Positions 1 through 9,556 of a DNA stretch of 62,802 bases are shown piece by piece. The stretch's first letter is position 1, and every line of letters starts with the position of its first letter. A program made the translations under genes and the position numbers. The stretch spans positions 1 to 62,802 of the forward strand of contig NZ_LGDG01000246.1 in assembly GCF_001279775.1 (NCBI RefSeq). Direction: 5' to 3'. This DNA is from Streptomyces sp. MMG1533. GTDB lineage: Bacteria > Actinomycetota > Actinomycetes > Streptomycetales > Streptomycetaceae. Below the pieces are notes generated by a model, which was not told the origin of the DNA, searched no databases, and was given only the letters and a program-made list of their open reading frames with translations.

Positions 1-894
1 CCCCGCACCCGGCCAAGCCGCACCGGCCCCCACCTCACCCGACCCCGCTCCCGGACCGCCCGTCTCCCCCCGCCCCACATACCCCGCCAACACCCCGGTC
101 GGCCCGTCCTGCGCCACAGAAGTCGCCGTAAGCTCCAGCACCCCGGCCAGATTGAGGTCGGCCCCGTACGCGGGCACGGTGGCCGCATTCACGGCAAGCA
201 GTTCCGCGAGGGGACCGCTCGGCGCCGGTCGCAGTGGTACTGCGAAACCCTCATCCCGGTGGCCGCTCTGCAGCGCGGTGCCGAGGACGCCGACCACGGC
301 GCCGGTCGCGGCGTCGAGAACCGGCCCTCCGGCGGCCCCGCCGCCCGGTCGCAGCGCGTCCCGGCCGGCCGTGCCGATCGCCAACTCCAGGGCGTCGCCG
401 AGGAGATGGAAGCGGTCCGTGGCGGTGTACGTCACAGGGGTCGCGCCCAGGACGCGTGCCTCACGCCAGCAGCCGGCGGGGACCCACACGTATCTGCCGG
501 TCTCGATCCGGTCCCGGACGGTGACGGGCAGTGGATCCACTCCGAGGCCCTCGGTGCGTACGAGGGCCAGGTCCAGGTCGGGCAGAAGGGTCACCGCGTC
601 GGCGGTCACGACGCAGCTGCGGTCCCCGGCGGCGTGCAGGACGAGCCGGGGCAGGCCGTCGACGCTCTCGTGGCTGGTGACGACCGTGCCGTGGTGGTCG
701 GCCATGAAGCCGGTGCCGCGGGGGCGGCCGTCGAGGTCGTGGACATGGACGAGTGAGTCGTCGCGGCCGCGGCTCTGTCCCGACTCCTCCGCCCCCGGGC
801 GCAGCCGACCGCGCGCGTGGCCGGAGCCGTCGTCCTCCTGGACCGGCCGTGCGGTGTCGCGGGCGTCCCCGGTCCGCGGGCCCCGTCCCGCCAT
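1..894 (-). CDS. Trypsin-like domain protein with degenerate active site (5' part only)
   Basis: The ATG at 894 has a strong ribosome binding site (GGGGAGG about 7 nt upstream). The frame is open for 298 codons to the left edge, so the rest of the gene is outside the window. Residues about 45-220 resemble a chymotrypsin-fold protease. The Asp-bearing strand (LDLALVRT, about 107-114) is present. The Ser motif GDSGGP is replaced by GAAGGP, with Ala188 at the nucleophile position, and the His motif reads TSHESV instead of the usual TxxH. I infer a pseudoprotease. In Streptomyces such domains often sit at the N terminus of large regulatory NTPase or repeat proteins, but that part is not visible here. 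A Gly-rich stretch begins near residue 275. No function is assigned. Confidence 0.7.
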   Translation of the reverse strand, partial: MAGRGPRTGDARDTARPVQEDDGSGHARGRLRPGAEESGQSRGRDDSLVHVHDLDGRPRGTGFMADHHGTVVTSHESVDGLPRLVLHAAGDRSCVVTADAVTLLPDLDLALVRTEGLGVDPLPVTVRDRIETGRYVWVPAGCWREARVLGATPVTYTATDRFHLLGDALELAIGTAGRDALRPGGGAAGGPVLDAATGAVVGVLGTALQSGHRDEGFAVPLRPAPSGPLAELLAVNAATVPAYGADLNLAGVLELTATSVAQDGPTGVLAGYVGRGETGGPGAGSGEVGAGAAWPGAG

Positions 895-1100
895 GGTCGA
901 ACCTCCCCGCCGTACACGTGCCTGTCCGCCGTACGCATGCACGTGGCTGATTCGACGGTAGGCGGGAGGTGATCAGCCGCACAGATCGCGCAGCGAACGC
1001 GCCCCCTTCCGCTCCCCCGCTTCACTCCGAGCGCCTGCCCGGTCGGGTGAATGGACGGGGGCCGCTGGATACACCCTAGGGGTGGGGGAACCGAGGGGGA

Positions 1101-1145
1101 CCGTGGAGCGGCGGCAGCGACGACCCCGTGATCGCCGCTCCACGG
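1101..1145 (-). terminator. Stem-loop downstream of truB
   Basis: A perfect 13-bp inverted repeat (arms 1101-1113 and 1133-1145, 19-nt loop) lies about 33 nt past the truB stop codon. It probably ends the rimP-truB operon and separates it from the protease-like gene, which starts at 894. No T-tract follows, as is usual in Streptomyces. Confidence 0.6.
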
Positions 1146-1177
1146 GCGGACTCCGCGCCGTGCGCGGGTCGGCGGCC

Positions 1178-2083
1178 TCAGCCGAAGATGGCGAGGCTCT
1201 TGGCCTTGCCCTTGTGCTCCTCGACGAGCGCGAGGAACCGGCCCTCGGGGTCGAAGACGGCCACGGCACCGACGCCCGTGTACTCGCCGGGCATGTCGAG
1301 TCGTACACCGTTGGTGAGCAGCCGGGCCCGCCTGGCGTCCACGTTCCAGCGCGGGAACGCGGCCGTTGCGGCCTCGGCGATCGGCATCACGGTCAGCTCC
1401 TGCTGGAGCTGGTCGAGAGTGCGGGCGGAGTCCAGCTTGTACGGTCCGACGCGCGTCCGGCGCAGCGCCGTGAGGTGCCCGCCGACGCCCAGGTCGGCAC
1501 CCAGGTCACGGGCCAGGGCCCGGATGTAGGTGCCGGACGAGCAGACCACCGACACCACCAGGTCCAGGACCGGGGTGCCGTCCTCGGCGACGGCGTCCCG
1601 GACGTCGTACACCGCGAAGGACGAGACGGTGACGGGCCGGGCGGGGATCTCGAACTCCTCGCCCTCCCGCGCCCGCTTGTAGGACCGCACACCGTTGATC
1701 TTGATGGCGCTGACCTTGGACGGCACCTGCATGATGTCGCCGGTCAGCTTGGCGATACCGGCGTCGACGGCGTCGCGGGTGACCTTCGAGGCGTCGGCCG
1801 ACCCCGTGATCTCGCCCTCGGCGTCGTCGGTGAGCGTCGTCTGCCCGAGCCTGATGGTGCCCAGGTACTCCTTCTCGGTGAGCGCGAGGTGCCCGAGGAG
1901 CTTGGTCGCCTTCTCCACACCGAGGACGAGGACACCCGTCGCCATGGGGTCGAGGGTGCCGGCGTGGCCGACACGGCGGGTCCGGGCGATGCCGCGCATC
2001 TTGGCGACGACGTCGTGCGAAGTGAAGCCCGACGGCTTGTCGACGATGACAAGGCCGTCGGGCGTCCGGTTCTGCTGGGTCAT
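1178..2083 (-). CDS. truB: tRNA pseudouridine(55) synthase TruB
   Basis: The enzyme isomerises U55 to pseudouridine in the T-psi-C arm of tRNAs in the cytoplasm. The 301-residue product has the normal length. It shows the N-terminal DGLVIVDKPSGFTSHDVV block and the catalytic motif GHAGTLDPMATGVL with Asp45, then the family's C-terminal PUA-like part. Its ATG overlaps the rbfA stop by 4 nt (ATGA), so translational coupling is likely. It is the last gene of the conserved rimP-nusA-ylxR-infB-DUF503-rbfA-truB cluster and is followed by a stem-loop at 1101-1145. Confidence 0.97.
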   Translation of the reverse strand: MTQQNRTPDGLVIVDKPSGFTSHDVVAKMRGIARTRRVGHAGTLDPMATGVLVLGVEKATKLLGHLALTEKEYLGTIRLGQTTLTDDAEGEITGSADASKVTRDAVDAGIAKLTGDIMQVPSKVSAIKINGVRSYKRAREGEEFEIPARPVTVSSFAVYDVRDAVAEDGTPVLDLVVSVVCSSGTYIRALARDLGADLGVGGHLTALRRTRVGPYKLDSARTLDQLQQELTVMPIAEAATAAFPRWNVDARRARLLTNGVRLDMPGEYTGVGAVAVFDPEGRFLALVEEHKGKAKSLAIFG

Positions 2084-2532
2084 TCGGCGGCGTCGTCCTC
2101 GTCCTCGTCCTCGCCCGGCTTCTTGTACGGGTCCGCCTCACCCGCGAAGGCCGCGCCGGCCGAGACCTCGCGCACCTTCGCGTCCGAGGCCCGTGCCTTG
2201 TCGAGCAGGTCCTCGATGGTCTTGGCGGTGTCCGGCAGCGCGTCGGCCACGAAGGTCAGCGTCGGCGTGAACTTCACGCCCGCCGCCGCGCCGACCGCGG
2301 AACGGAGCACGCCCTTGGCGCTCTCCAGACCGGCGGCCGCGGCCGCCCGCTCCTCGTCGTCCCCGTACACCGTGTAGAAGACGGTCGCCTCCCGCAGGTC
2401 ACCCGTGACCCGGGTGTCCGTGATGGTGACGTGCGAGCCGAGCCGCGGGTCCTTGATCCCGCGCTGCAGCTTCTGGGCAACCACCTCTCGGATGAGGTCC
2501 GCCAGCCTCTTAGCCCGCGCGTTGTCGGCCAC
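2080..2532 (-). CDS. rbfA: 30S ribosome-binding factor RbfA
   Basis: RbfA is a small KH-fold protein that binds the immature 30S subunit and helps process the 5' end of 16S rRNA. The 150-residue product starts MADNARAKRLADLIREVVAQ and carries the typical RGIKDPRLG and TVFYTVYGD blocks. The C-terminal tail is strongly acidic (EDEDEDDAAE), a common actinobacterial extension. It overlaps truB by 4 nt and lies 40 nt after the DUF503 gene. Confidence 0.96.
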   Translation of the reverse strand: MADNARAKRLADLIREVVAQKLQRGIKDPRLGSHVTITDTRVTGDLREATVFYTVYGDDEERAAAAAGLESAKGVLRSAVGAAAGVKFTPTLTFVADALPDTAKTIEDLLDKARASDAKVREVSAGAAFAGEADPYKKPGEDEDEDDAAE

Positions 2533-2572
2533 TGGTCGTCTCCCGTTCTTCCTGTTCCACGTTCAAAAAAAT

Positions 2573-2866
2573 CTAGTCGTCGTCGCCGTGGAAGCGCCGT
2601 CGCACCGACAGCAGTTCCACCTCGGGGCGCCCGGCGACCAGGCGCTCGCACCGGTCCAGCACATCGGTCACGTGCTCCGCGTCGCCGGACACCAGCGCGA
2701 GGCCGATACCGGCCCTGCGGTGAAGGTCCATATGGTCCACCTCGGCCGCGCTCACCGCGTACTTGCGCTGCAGCTCGGCGACGATCGGGCGGACGACGGA
2801 GCGCTTCTCCTTCAGCGACCGTATGTCGCCGAGGAGGAGGTCGAAGGACAGCGTCCCCACATACAT
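2573..2866 (-). CDS. DUF503 (YlxP-like) family protein
   Basis: This is a protein of about 97 residues starting MYVGTLSFDLLLGDIRSLKE, which contains the hallmark LGDxRSLKEKR motif of the DUF503/YlxP family. The family is almost always encoded between infB and rbfA and is implicated in ribosome maturation, but its exact role is not established. An in-frame GTG at 2893 would add nine residues (MPAGEPVTH). I prefer the ATG because homologs begin with MYVG, although neither start has a strong ribosome binding site. The 278-nt gap to infB holds a terminator-like hairpin, so this gene may also have its own promoter. Confidence 0.9.
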   Translation of the reverse strand: MYVGTLSFDLLLGDIRSLKEKRSVVRPIVAELQRKYAVSAAEVDHMDLHRRAGIGLALVSGDAEHVTDVLDRCERLVAGRPEVELLSVRRRFHGDDD

Positions 2867-2989
2867 GTGTGTAACCGGTTCACCCGCCGGCACGGGATCG
2901 ATGGCCCCGCCATCCAGTGGGCAGGGACATCAAGAACGGTACAACGAACGGGCAGGCTGATCGACGGGATTCTTACGCCCCCGCCGCCC

Positions 2990-3075
2990 CTGCCCGTCCC
3001 AGCCCCAGGGGCTCCGCCCCTTCGACCCCACCAGGGGGCTCCGCCCCCTGAACTCCCGCTCCTCAAACGCCGGAA
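2990..3075. repeat. GGGGCTCCGCCCC-type intergenic palindromes
   Basis: The infB-DUF503 gap contains two GC palindromes of the form GGGGCTCCGCCCC and GGGGGCTCCGCCCCC, followed by a CTCAAACGCCGGA-like segment. Elements of this look recur between Streptomyces genes. I infer an intergenic repeat or stem-loop unit with no coding role. Confidence 0.45.
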
Positions 3076-3094
3076 GGGGCTGGATACGGCCGAA

Positions 3095-3127
3095 GCCGGC
3101 CGACGGGAACGTGTCCCGCCGGCCGGC
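3095..3127 (-). terminator. Stem-loop just after infB
   Basis: Arms 3095-3108 and 3114-3127 pair over 14 bp with one mismatch and a 5-nt loop, ending 17 nt from the infB stop at 3145. It probably attenuates or terminates transcription between infB and the DUF503/rbfA/truB genes. Confidence 0.55.
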
Positions 3128-3144
3128 AAAGGCACCGTCGGCTG

Positions 3145-6100
3145 TTACACCCGCGGCTTCTCGCGCATCTCGTACGTCGCGATGACGTCGTCGACCTTGA
3201 TGTCGTTGAAGTTGCCGAGGTTGATACCGCCCTCGAACCCTTCGCGGATCTCGGTGACGTCGTCCTTGAAGCGGCGCAGACCGGAGATGGTGAGGCTCTC
3301 CGCGACCACCTTGCCGTCGCGGATGAGGCGCGCCTTGGTGTTGCGCTTGACCTCGCCCGACCGGACCAGGACACCGGCGATGTTGCCCAGCTTGGACGAC
3401 TTGAAGACCTCGCGGATCTCCGCCGTACCGAGCTCGACCTCTTCGTACTCCGGCTTGAGCATGCCCTTGAGGGCCGCCTCGATCTCCTCGATCGCCTGGT
3501 AGATGACCGAGTAGTAACGGACGTCCACGCCTTCGCGCTCGGCCATCTGCGCGGCACGCCCTGCGGCGCGCACGTTGAAGCCGATCACGATGGCGTCCGA
3601 GCCCATCGCCAGGTCGATGTCCGACTCCGTGACCGCACCGACACCACGGTGCAGGACGCGGATGTCGACCTCTTCGCCGACGTCGAGCTGGAGCAGCGAG
3701 GACTCGAGAGCCTCCACCGAACCGGACGCGTCGCCCTTGATGATGAGGTTGAGTTCCTGCACCAGACCGGCCTTGAGGGCCTCGTCCAGGTTCTCCAGGG
3801 AGAACCGGACACCCCGGCGGGCGAAGTTGGCGTTCCGCTCACGAGCGGCACGCTTCTCGGCGATCTGGCGGGCCGTACGGTCCTCGTCGACGACGAGGAA
3901 GTTGTCGCCGGCGCCCGGGACATTGGTGAGACCGAGGACGAGGACCGGGGTCGACGGACCCGCCTCTTCCAGGTGGTCACCCTTGTCGTCGAGCATCGCG
4001 CGGACACGGCCGTACGCGTCGCCGACCACCATGGTGTCGCCGACCCGCAGGGTGCCTCGCTGGACCAGGACGGTCGCGACGGCACCACGGCCACGGTCGA
4101 GACGGGACTCGATCGCAATACCCTGCGCGTCCTGCTCCGGGTTGGCCCGCAGGTCGAGCGAGGCGTCCGCGGTGAGGACCACGGCCTCCAGCAGGCTCTC
4201 GATGTTGAGGCCCTGCTTGGCGGAGATGTCGACGAACATGGTGTCGCCGCCGTACTCCTCGGCCACGAGGCCGTACTCGGTCAGCTGACCGCGCACCTTG
4301 GTCGGGTCGGCACCCTCGACGTCGATCTTGTTGACCGCGACCACGATCGGCACGTCGGCCGCCTTGGCGTGGTTCAGCGCCTCGATCGTCTGGGGCATCA
4401 CACCGTCGTTGGCCGCCACCACGAGGATCGCGATGTCGGTCGACTTGGCACCACGGGCACGCATGGCGGTGAACGCCTCGTGACCCGGGGTGTCGATGAA
4501 GGTGATCTTGCGCTCTTCGTCGTTGACCTGAGTCGTGACCTGGTACGCACCGATGTGCTGCGTGATACCGCCGGCCTCGCCCGCGACGACGTTCGTCTTG
4601 CGGATGGTGTCGAGGAGGCGGGTCTTACCGTGGTCGACGTGACCCATGACGGTCACGACCGGCGGACGCGCGACGAGGAACTCCTCGCCACCCTCGTCCT
4701 CGCCGAACTCGATGTCGAAGGACTCGAGCAGCTCGCGGTCCTCCTCCTCGGGGCTGACGATCTCGAGGACGAAGTTCATCTCGTCCGCGAGGAGCTTCAG
4801 CGTCTCGTCGGAGACGGACTGCGTGGCAGTGACCATCTCGCCGAGGTTCATCATCACGCCGACGAGCGACGCCGGGTTGGCGCCGATCTTCTCGGCGAAG
4901 TCGGTGAGGGAGGCACCGCGCGACAGGCGGACGGACTGTCCGTTGCCGCGAGGCAGCATCACGCCGCCGACCGACGGGGCCTGCATGGCCTCGTACTCCT
5001 GGCGCCTCTGCCGCTTCGACTTGCGACCACGACGCGCGGGACCGCCGGGACGACCGAAGGCGCCCTGCGTGCCACCACGACCGCCCGGACCACCGGGACG
5101 ACCGCCGAAGCCGGGACGACCGCCGCCGCCACCACCGGGACCACCCGGACGACCGGCGAAACCGCCGCCACCGCCACCGGGACCACCGGGACGACCGGCG
5201 AAACCGCCGCCGCCACCACCGGGACCGGCGGGACGACCGGCGAAGCCGCCGCCACCCGGACGACCGCCGCCACCGCCACCGGGACGACCGCCGCCACCGG
5301 GACCGCGGCCGCCGGGGCCACCGCCGCCGGGACGCGGGCCGGCAGCAGGACGCTGCGGCATCATGCCGGGGTTCGGACGCGCACCGCCGGGGCCGCCGCC
5401 GGGACGGGGACCGCCGCCCTGCGGGCGGGGCATGCCACCCGGGCTGGGACGCCCGCCGGGAGCCTGCGGACGGGGACCGCCCGCCGCGCCCTGGGGACGG
5501 GGACCGCCCTGGCCCTGGCCCTGCGGACGCGGAGCGCCGCCGGGGGCACCGGGGCCACCAGGACCGCCGGGCCGCGGGGCACCGCCCGGACGGGGCGCCT
5601 GCGGGCGCGCCATGCCGGTGGAGCCACCAGAGGTGAACGGGTTGTTGCCCGGACGGGGACCGGCCGGACGGGCACCGGGACGCGCTCCCTGGCCACCCTG
5701 ACGCGGAGCGCCGGGACGGTCGCCGCGGTCGGGACGGTCACCGCGACCCTGGCCACCCTGGCCCGGACCGGCCGGACGGGAGCCCGGACGCGGGGCCTGG
5801 CCGGCCGGACGCGGGGCGCCCGGACGGGGGCCGGAGCCGGTGCCGGTACCGGCGCCGGAGGAGGCGGCCGGGGCGGCGGGAGCCGCCGGCGGTGCCGTGA
5901 ACTCGGGCGTCGTCGGAGCCGGGGACGCCGGGGCGGGCCGCGGCGCGGGCTTCGGGCCCGGGGTGGGACGGGGGCCGGAAGAGGCCGGCGCGGCGGGAGC
6001 CGCGGGCTTCTCGGCGGCCGGCTTGGGAGCCGGCGGGCGCGGGGCTGCCGGACGGGCGGCCTGCGCGGGAGAGGGGGCTGCCGGCCTGGCCGGAGCAGCC

Positions 6101-6291
6101 TTGCGTGCGGAAGCGGGCTTGCCGCCTCCGCTGCCCTGCTGGAGGGCATCTGTCAGCTTGCGTACGACGGGCGCCTCGATCGTCGAGGAAGCCGAACGGA
6201 CAAATTCACCGAGTTCTTGGAGCTTGGCCATGACGACCTTGCTCTCAACCCCGAACTCCTTGGCGAGTTCGTATACCCGGACCTTAGCCAC
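3145..6291 (-). CDS. infB: Translation initiation factor IF-2
   Basis: IF-2 is the GTPase that brings fMet-tRNA to the 30S subunit and promotes subunit joining. The 1048-residue product has the short N-terminal IF2N motif ([18 protein letters not shown]). A very long Ala/Pro/Gly/Arg-rich linker of roughly 55-425 follows, then a second IF2N region, the G domain with GHVDHGKT (about residue 550), DTPGHEAF and NKID, and the beta-barrel and C-terminal domains. The long Gly/Pro linker is typical of Streptomyces IF-2. It follows ylxR by 147 nt and ends just before a stem-loop. Confidence 0.98.
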   Translation of the reverse strand: MAKVRVYELAKEFGVESKVVMAKLQELGEFVRSASSTIEAPVVRKLTDALQQGSGGGKPASARKAAPARPAAPSPAQAARPAAPRPPAPKPAAEKPAAPAAPASSGPRPTPGPKPAPRPAPASPAPTTPEFTAPPAAPAAPAASSGAGTGTGSGPRPGAPRPAGQAPRPGSRPAGPGQGGQGRGDRPDRGDRPGAPRQGGQGARPGARPAGPRPGNNPFTSGGSTGMARPQAPRPGGAPRPGGPGGPGAPGGAPRPQGQGQGGPRPQGAAGGPRPQAPGGRPSPGGMPRPQGGGPRPGGGPGGARPNPGMMPQRPAAGPRPGGGGPGGRGPGGGGRPGGGGGGRPGGGGFAGRPAGPGGGGGGFAGRPGGPGGGGGGFAGRPGGPGGGGGGRPGFGGRPGGPGGRGGTQGAFGRPGGPARRGRKSKRQRRQEYEAMQAPSVGGVMLPRGNGQSVRLSRGASLTDFAEKIGANPASLVGVMMNLGEMVTATQSVSDETLKLLADEMNFVLEIVSPEEEDRELLESFDIEFGEDEGGEEFLVARPPVVTVMGHVDHGKTRLLDTIRKTNVVAGEAGGITQHIGAYQVTTQVNDEERKITFIDTPGHEAFTAMRARGAKSTDIAILVVAANDGVMPQTIEALNHAKAADVPIVVAVNKIDVEGADPTKVRGQLTEYGLVAEEYGGDTMFVDISAKQGLNIESLLEAVVLTADASLDLRANPEQDAQGIAIESRLDRGRGAVATVLVQRGTLRVGDTMVVGDAYGRVRAMLDDKGDHLEEAGPSTPVLVLGLTNVPGAGDNFLVVDEDRTARQIAEKRAARERNANFARRGVRFSLENLDEALKAGLVQELNLIIKGDASGSVEALESSLLQLDVGEEVDIRVLHRGVGAVTESDIDLAMGSDAIVIGFNVRAAGRAAQMAEREGVDVRYYSVIYQAIEEIEAALKGMLKPEYEEVELGTAEIREVFKSSKLGNIAGVLVRSGEVKRNTKARLIRDGKVVAESLTISGLRRFKDDVTEIREGFEGGINLGNFNDIKVDDVIATYEMREKPRV
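5119..5250 (-). repeat. 42-bp in-frame tandem repeats in infB linker
   Basis: Within the infB linker, a 42-bp unit encoding [14 protein letters not shown] recurs about three times in tandem, with the FAGR codons spaced 42 nt apart near 5151, 5193 and 5235. The frame is kept, so copy-number change would only alter linker length. Confidence 0.7.
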
Positions 6292-6438
6292 TTCGCTCCT
6301 TTTAGGTCCGGGTTGTGTCCGGACCGTCGCTACTTCATGGGCGTACTCATCGCGTGCTCATCGAGTGCTCATCGCAATCTCGACCTACTTCCAACTCGCG
6401 GGGTACCAGGGCCGCACGGGGGTTCCGCACGACGCTTC

Positions 6439-6717
6439 TTACGGTGTTGCCTGCTCGACGTAGAGGCGCAACGCCTTCGTGTCGAGCGGTCCCGGGGCTC
6501 GCAACGCCCGTGGGAAAGCCCGACGGCGTACCGCCAGGTCGAAACAGACCAGGGCGGGATGCACATACGCACCCCGGCCGGGCAGCGTACCGCGATCATC
6601 GGGGACGCATTCGCCCTCGATCGCCACGATCCGCAGCAAGTCCTTCTTGGCCGCTCGCTCCCGGCACCCCACACAGGTGCGTTCAGGGCATGCGCGGGCT
6701 CGCGTCCGGCCAGACAC
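6439..6717 (-). CDS. ylxR: YlxR family RNA-binding protein (DUF448)
   Basis: The product has 92 residues with the YlxR signature RTCVGCRERAAKKDLLRIV followed by GRGAYVHP. The family is a small basic fold encoded between nusA and infB. Members bind RNA and have been linked to RNase P and to transcription control in other bacteria; here the role is inferred from family and position. It lies 90 nt after nusA. Confidence 0.93.
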   Translation of the reverse strand: MSGRTRARACPERTCVGCRERAAKKDLLRIVAIEGECVPDDRGTLPGRGAYVHPALVCFDLAVRRRAFPRALRAPGPLDTKALRLYVEQATP

Positions 6718-6807
6718 TCTTAAGTCTACCTCCCCGCACCGACCTCACCCCTTCGGGGCAAGAATCGAACGGTTGTTGTCGTGATCTCAGCCACCTGCGG
6801 CTTGGAT

Positions 6808-7794
6808 CTATTCCCCGGGCTGTTCGGTGTCCGGACGGATGTCGATCCGCCAGCCGGTCAGGCGGGCGGCAAGACGGGCATTCTGCCCCTCCTTGCCGAT
6901 CGCCAGGGACAGCTGGTAATCGGGCACCGTCACGCGTGCGGAGCGGGCCGCCATGTCGACGACCTCCACCTTGGAGACGCGGGCCGGGGACAGGGCGTTC
7001 GCCACCATCTCGGCCGGGTCGTCCGACCAGTCGACGATGTCGATCTTCTCGCCGTTCAGCTCACCCATCACGTTGCGCACCCGGCCGCCCATGGGGCCGA
7101 TGCAGGCGCCCTTGGCGTTCAGGCCCGAACGGGTGGACCGTACGGCGATCTTCGTGCGGTGGCCGGCCTCGCGGGCGATGGCGGCGATCTCGACCGATCC
7201 GTCGGCGATCTCCGGCACCTCGAGGGCGAAGAGCTTCTTCACCAGATTGGGATGTGTGCGGGAGAGGGTCACGGACGGACCACGGACACCCTTTGCCACT
7301 CGTACGACGTACGACCGAAGGCGCATCCCGTGCGGATACGTCTCACCGGGGACCTGCTCCTGCACCGGCAGGATGGCCTCCAGCTTGCCGATGTCGACGA
7401 GCACGTTCTTCGGGTCGCGGCCCTGCTGGACCACGCCGGTGACGATGTCGCCCTCACGCCCCGCGTACTCGCCGAGCGTCGCGTCGTCCTGGGCGTCGCG
7501 CAGGCGCTGCAGGATGACCTGCTTGGCGGTGGTGGCGGCGATACGGCCGAAACCGGTCGGGGTGTCGTCGAACTCGCGGGCCTCCTGGCCCTCGTCGAGG
7601 TCCTCGGGGTCCTCCTTCGCCCACACCGTCACGTGGCCGCTCTCGCGGTTGAGCTCCACGCGCGCGTGGCGGCGGCTTCCCTCGGTGCGGTGGTAGGCGA
7701 TGAGGAGGGCCGATTCGATCGCCTCGACCAGCAGGTCGAAGGAGATCTCCTTCTCCCGCACCAAGCCCCGCAGGGCACTCATGTCGATGTCCAT
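6808..7794 (-). CDS. nusA: Transcription termination/antitermination protein NusA
   Basis: NusA binds RNA polymerase and nascent RNA and modulates pausing, termination and antitermination. I place the start at the ATG at 7794 ([20 protein letters not shown]), which has GGAGG upstream, giving 328 residues. The open frame runs further upstream, but that part lies opposite rimP and does not look like NusA. Domains in order: N-terminal RNAP-binding domain, S1 domain ([11 protein letters not shown], about 130 onward), then KH1 and KH2 ([14 protein letters not shown] and [20 protein letters not shown]). As in other actinobacteria the C-terminal acidic repeats are absent. It starts 2 nt after the rimP stop. 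Confidence 0.96.
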   Translation of the reverse strand: MDIDMSALRGLVREKEISFDLLVEAIESALLIAYHRTEGSRRHARVELNRESGHVTVWAKEDPEDLDEGQEAREFDDTPTGFGRIAATTAKQVILQRLRDAQDDATLGEYAGREGDIVTGVVQQGRDPKNVLVDIGKLEAILPVQEQVPGETYPHGMRLRSYVVRVAKGVRGPSVTLSRTHPNLVKKLFALEVPEIADGSVEIAAIAREAGHRTKIAVRSTRSGLNAKGACIGPMGGRVRNVMGELNGEKIDIVDWSDDPAEMVANALSPARVSKVEVVDMAARSARVTVPDYQLSLAIGKEGQNARLAARLTGWRIDIRPDTEQPGE

Positions 7795-7796
7795 GG

Positions 7797-8306
7797 CTAC
7801 GCCTCCTCCTCTTCCTTCATGTCCTTCTTGTCCTTGCGATTGAACTCGACCTGGACGCGGGCCCTGTCGATGTCTCCGAAGGCGAGTCTGCGGGTGGTGG
7901 CCTTGCGGCCCTTCACACCGGGCACTTCGAGGTCGAGGCCCTCGTCGTCGGCCCCGAGGATCCTGGCGACCAGTTCGTCGCCGTCGGTCAGCTGGAACTT
8001 CACCAACCGGTCGACGGCGCGTACGTAGTGCCGGTGTTCCTTGAGGAGACGTTCCGCCCCGGGGGTTCCGACCTCGAGGGTGTACTCGCCCTGGCCCATC
8101 GCGTCCGTCTCGTCGAGCTTCGCCGAGAGCTCGCGGCTCACATCGGCGATCTGGTCGAGGTCGGCGCCGGTGTCGGAGTCGACGACCACGCGCAGCACAC
8201 GCTTGCGTCCGACCGAGTCCACAGCGATCTCTTCGAGATCCAGGCCCTGGGAGCTGACGAGCGGTTCCAGAAGTTCTCGCAGCCTCTCGCTCTGGGTGGT
8301 GCTCAT
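7797..8306 (-). CDS. rimP: Ribosome maturation factor RimP
   Basis: RimP assists 30S maturation. The 169-residue product carries the expected [20 protein letters not shown] and [12 protein letters not shown] blocks, plus an actinobacterial Lys/Glu-rich tail ([12 protein letters not shown]). It is the first gene of the nusA-infB cluster. Its upstream region (8307-8510) is shared with the divergent lipoprotein gene and must hold the operon promoter. Confidence 0.95.
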   Translation of the reverse strand: MSTTQSERLRELLEPLVSSQGLDLEEIAVDSVGRKRVLRVVVDSDTGADLDQIADVSRELSAKLDETDAMGQGEYTLEVGTPGAERLLKEHRHYVRAVDRLVKFQLTDGDELVARILGADDEGLDLEVPGVKGRKATTRRLAFGDIDRARVQVEFNRKDKKDMKEEEEA

Positions 8307-8510
8307 CCGGGTGACTCCTCGGCCGCGTGTGCTGTTGTGGGTAGGGCGCGTGTCTGGTCAAAGGGTATCCGGTCCAGGGGTGTGTTGCCGTCCACCTGCG
8401 CGGGGCCGGTGCCGCTGAGTGGTGCCCGGCCGGTGCGCGGGTACCGTGATCACCGGCGGGGCCGCCCTTCGCGCCCGCGTGTTCGTACGAGCTCCCCGAG
8501 GACGTCTGCC

Positions 8511-9065
8511 GTGCCGTACCCTCCACCGCCGCGCACCCCGTCGGGGCCGCGCAGAAGAACCCTGCTCGCCTCGGCCGCCGGGGCCGTCCTGCTGGTGGGC
8601 TGCTCCGCCGGGTCGGAGGACTCCGACGGCGGGACGGGCGGCAGTCCGTCGGTCGTCGAGCGGGCACGCGCGCGTGCGGCAGGCGAGAGTACGGATCTGG
8701 TGGCGCGGTACGACGCCGTCATCGCCGTACATCCCGCGCTGGCGGAGCGGCTGGGACCGCTGCGGGCGGAGGCCGTGCGGCATGCGGAGGCGTTCGGGGG
8801 CGTCGGGAAGGCGTCGCCGTCCGTGTCGCCGTCCATGTCTCCGTCCGTGTCGGCCTCCCCGCCCTCCGCCTCGGCCGCGCCGTCCCCCGCCGTCCCCGCG
8901 AACGAGCAGGACGCCCTCGCCGGCCTCGCCGCCGCCGAGCGCACCCTCGCGGACCGGCGGGCGAAGGCACTGCTCGATCTGCCGGGCGAGCCGGCGCGGC
9001 TGCTGGCCTCGGTCGCCGCGGCCGGGGCGGCGCACGCGTATCTGCTGACGGAGGGTGCGAAGTGA
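8511..9065 (+). CDS. Tat/lipoprotein-type secreted protein, partner of DUF4439 protein
   Basis: I choose the GTG at 8511 because GAGG lies 8-9 nt upstream and the product then begins with a signal. The frame is open far upstream, but only antisense to rimP. The 184-residue product has a twin-arginine-like n-region ([13 protein letters not shown]) and a lipobox (LLVGC), so it is probably a membrane-anchored lipoprotein. A Ser/Pro linker near residues 100-125 separates two Ala-rich helical segments. The last codons overlap the next gene (GTGA), so the two are made together. Function is unknown; a helical-bundle partner of the ferritin-like neighbour is possible. Confidence 0.75.
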   Translation: MPYPPPPRTPSGPRRRTLLASAAGAVLLVGCSAGSEDSDGGTGGSPSVVERARARAAGESTDLVARYDAVIAVHPALAERLGPLRAEAVRHAEAFGGVGKASPSVSPSMSPSVSASPPSASAAPSPAVPANEQDALAGLAAAERTLADRRAKALLDLPGEPARLLASVAAAGAAHAYLLTEGAK

Positions 9066-9529
9066 AGCAACGGGAACTGGAGGCCCTCCAGGCGGCGCTG
9101 GCCGCCGAGCACGCGGCGGTGTACGGCTACGGGGTCGTCGGCGGCCGGATCAGCGAGGGCCGTCGTACGGAGGCGAAGGCGGCCTACGACGCCCACCGGG
9201 CCCGGCGTGACGCGCTGACGCGCGAGGTGCGGGACCAGGGCGGCACGCCGGTGGCCGCGGCGGCGGCGTACGCGCTGCCCTTCCCGGTGCCGGACTCGGC
9301 CTCGGCCGTACGGCTCGCCGCCGAACTGGAGGACCGGGTGGCCGGGGTCTACTCCGACCTGGTGCGGGCGGCCGGGGACGAGCGGCGGGGCACGGCGGCC
9401 GAGGCGCTGCGGGAGGCGGCGGTGCGGGCGGTGCGCTGGCGCGGCGAGAGCGTAGCCTTCCCTGGGCTCGCCGAGCGGGCCCAGGCGGCGTCGGCATCGG
9501 GCTCGGCGTCGGCGACGCCGACCGCGTAA
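9062..9529 (+). CDS. DUF4439 ferritin-like domain protein
   Basis: The 155-residue helical product contains LEALQAALAAEHAAVYGYGV near its start, matching the DUF4439 ferritin-like family. The conserved Glu and His (EHAAVYGYG) are of the kind that ligate metals in ferritin-like bundles. There is no signal peptide. It overlaps the lipoprotein gene by 4 nt. The role is not established; metal handling or storage is only an inference. Confidence 0.8.
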   Translation: MKQRELEALQAALAAEHAAVYGYGVVGGRISEGRRTEAKAAYDAHRARRDALTREVRDQGGTPVAAAAAYALPFPVPDSASAVRLAAELEDRVAGVYSDLVRAAGDERRGTAAEALREAAVRAVRWRGESVAFPGLAERAQAASASGSASATPTA

Positions 9530-9556
9530 CGCGTACGGGAAGGGAACGGCTCGCGC

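Noticed and set aside
152..961. Plus-strand frames over the first gene
   Set aside because: They are Arg/Pro/Ser-rich shadows with no recognisable domain. The minus-strand frame reads as a protease-like domain and has a good ribosome binding site.
5095..5290. CRISPR-like repeats in infB
   Set aside because: The repeats are contiguous, in frame and code for a Gly/Pro linker; there are no spacers.
3649..6723. Plus-strand open frame of 1024 codons opposite infB and ylxR
   Set aside because: It has low-complexity Thr/Ala/Gly composition, caused by the GC-rich third positions of infB on the other strand.
7795..8667. N-terminal extension of nusA
   Set aside because: The in-frame extension lies opposite or across rimP and has no NusA similarity; ATG 7794 has a proper ribosome binding site.
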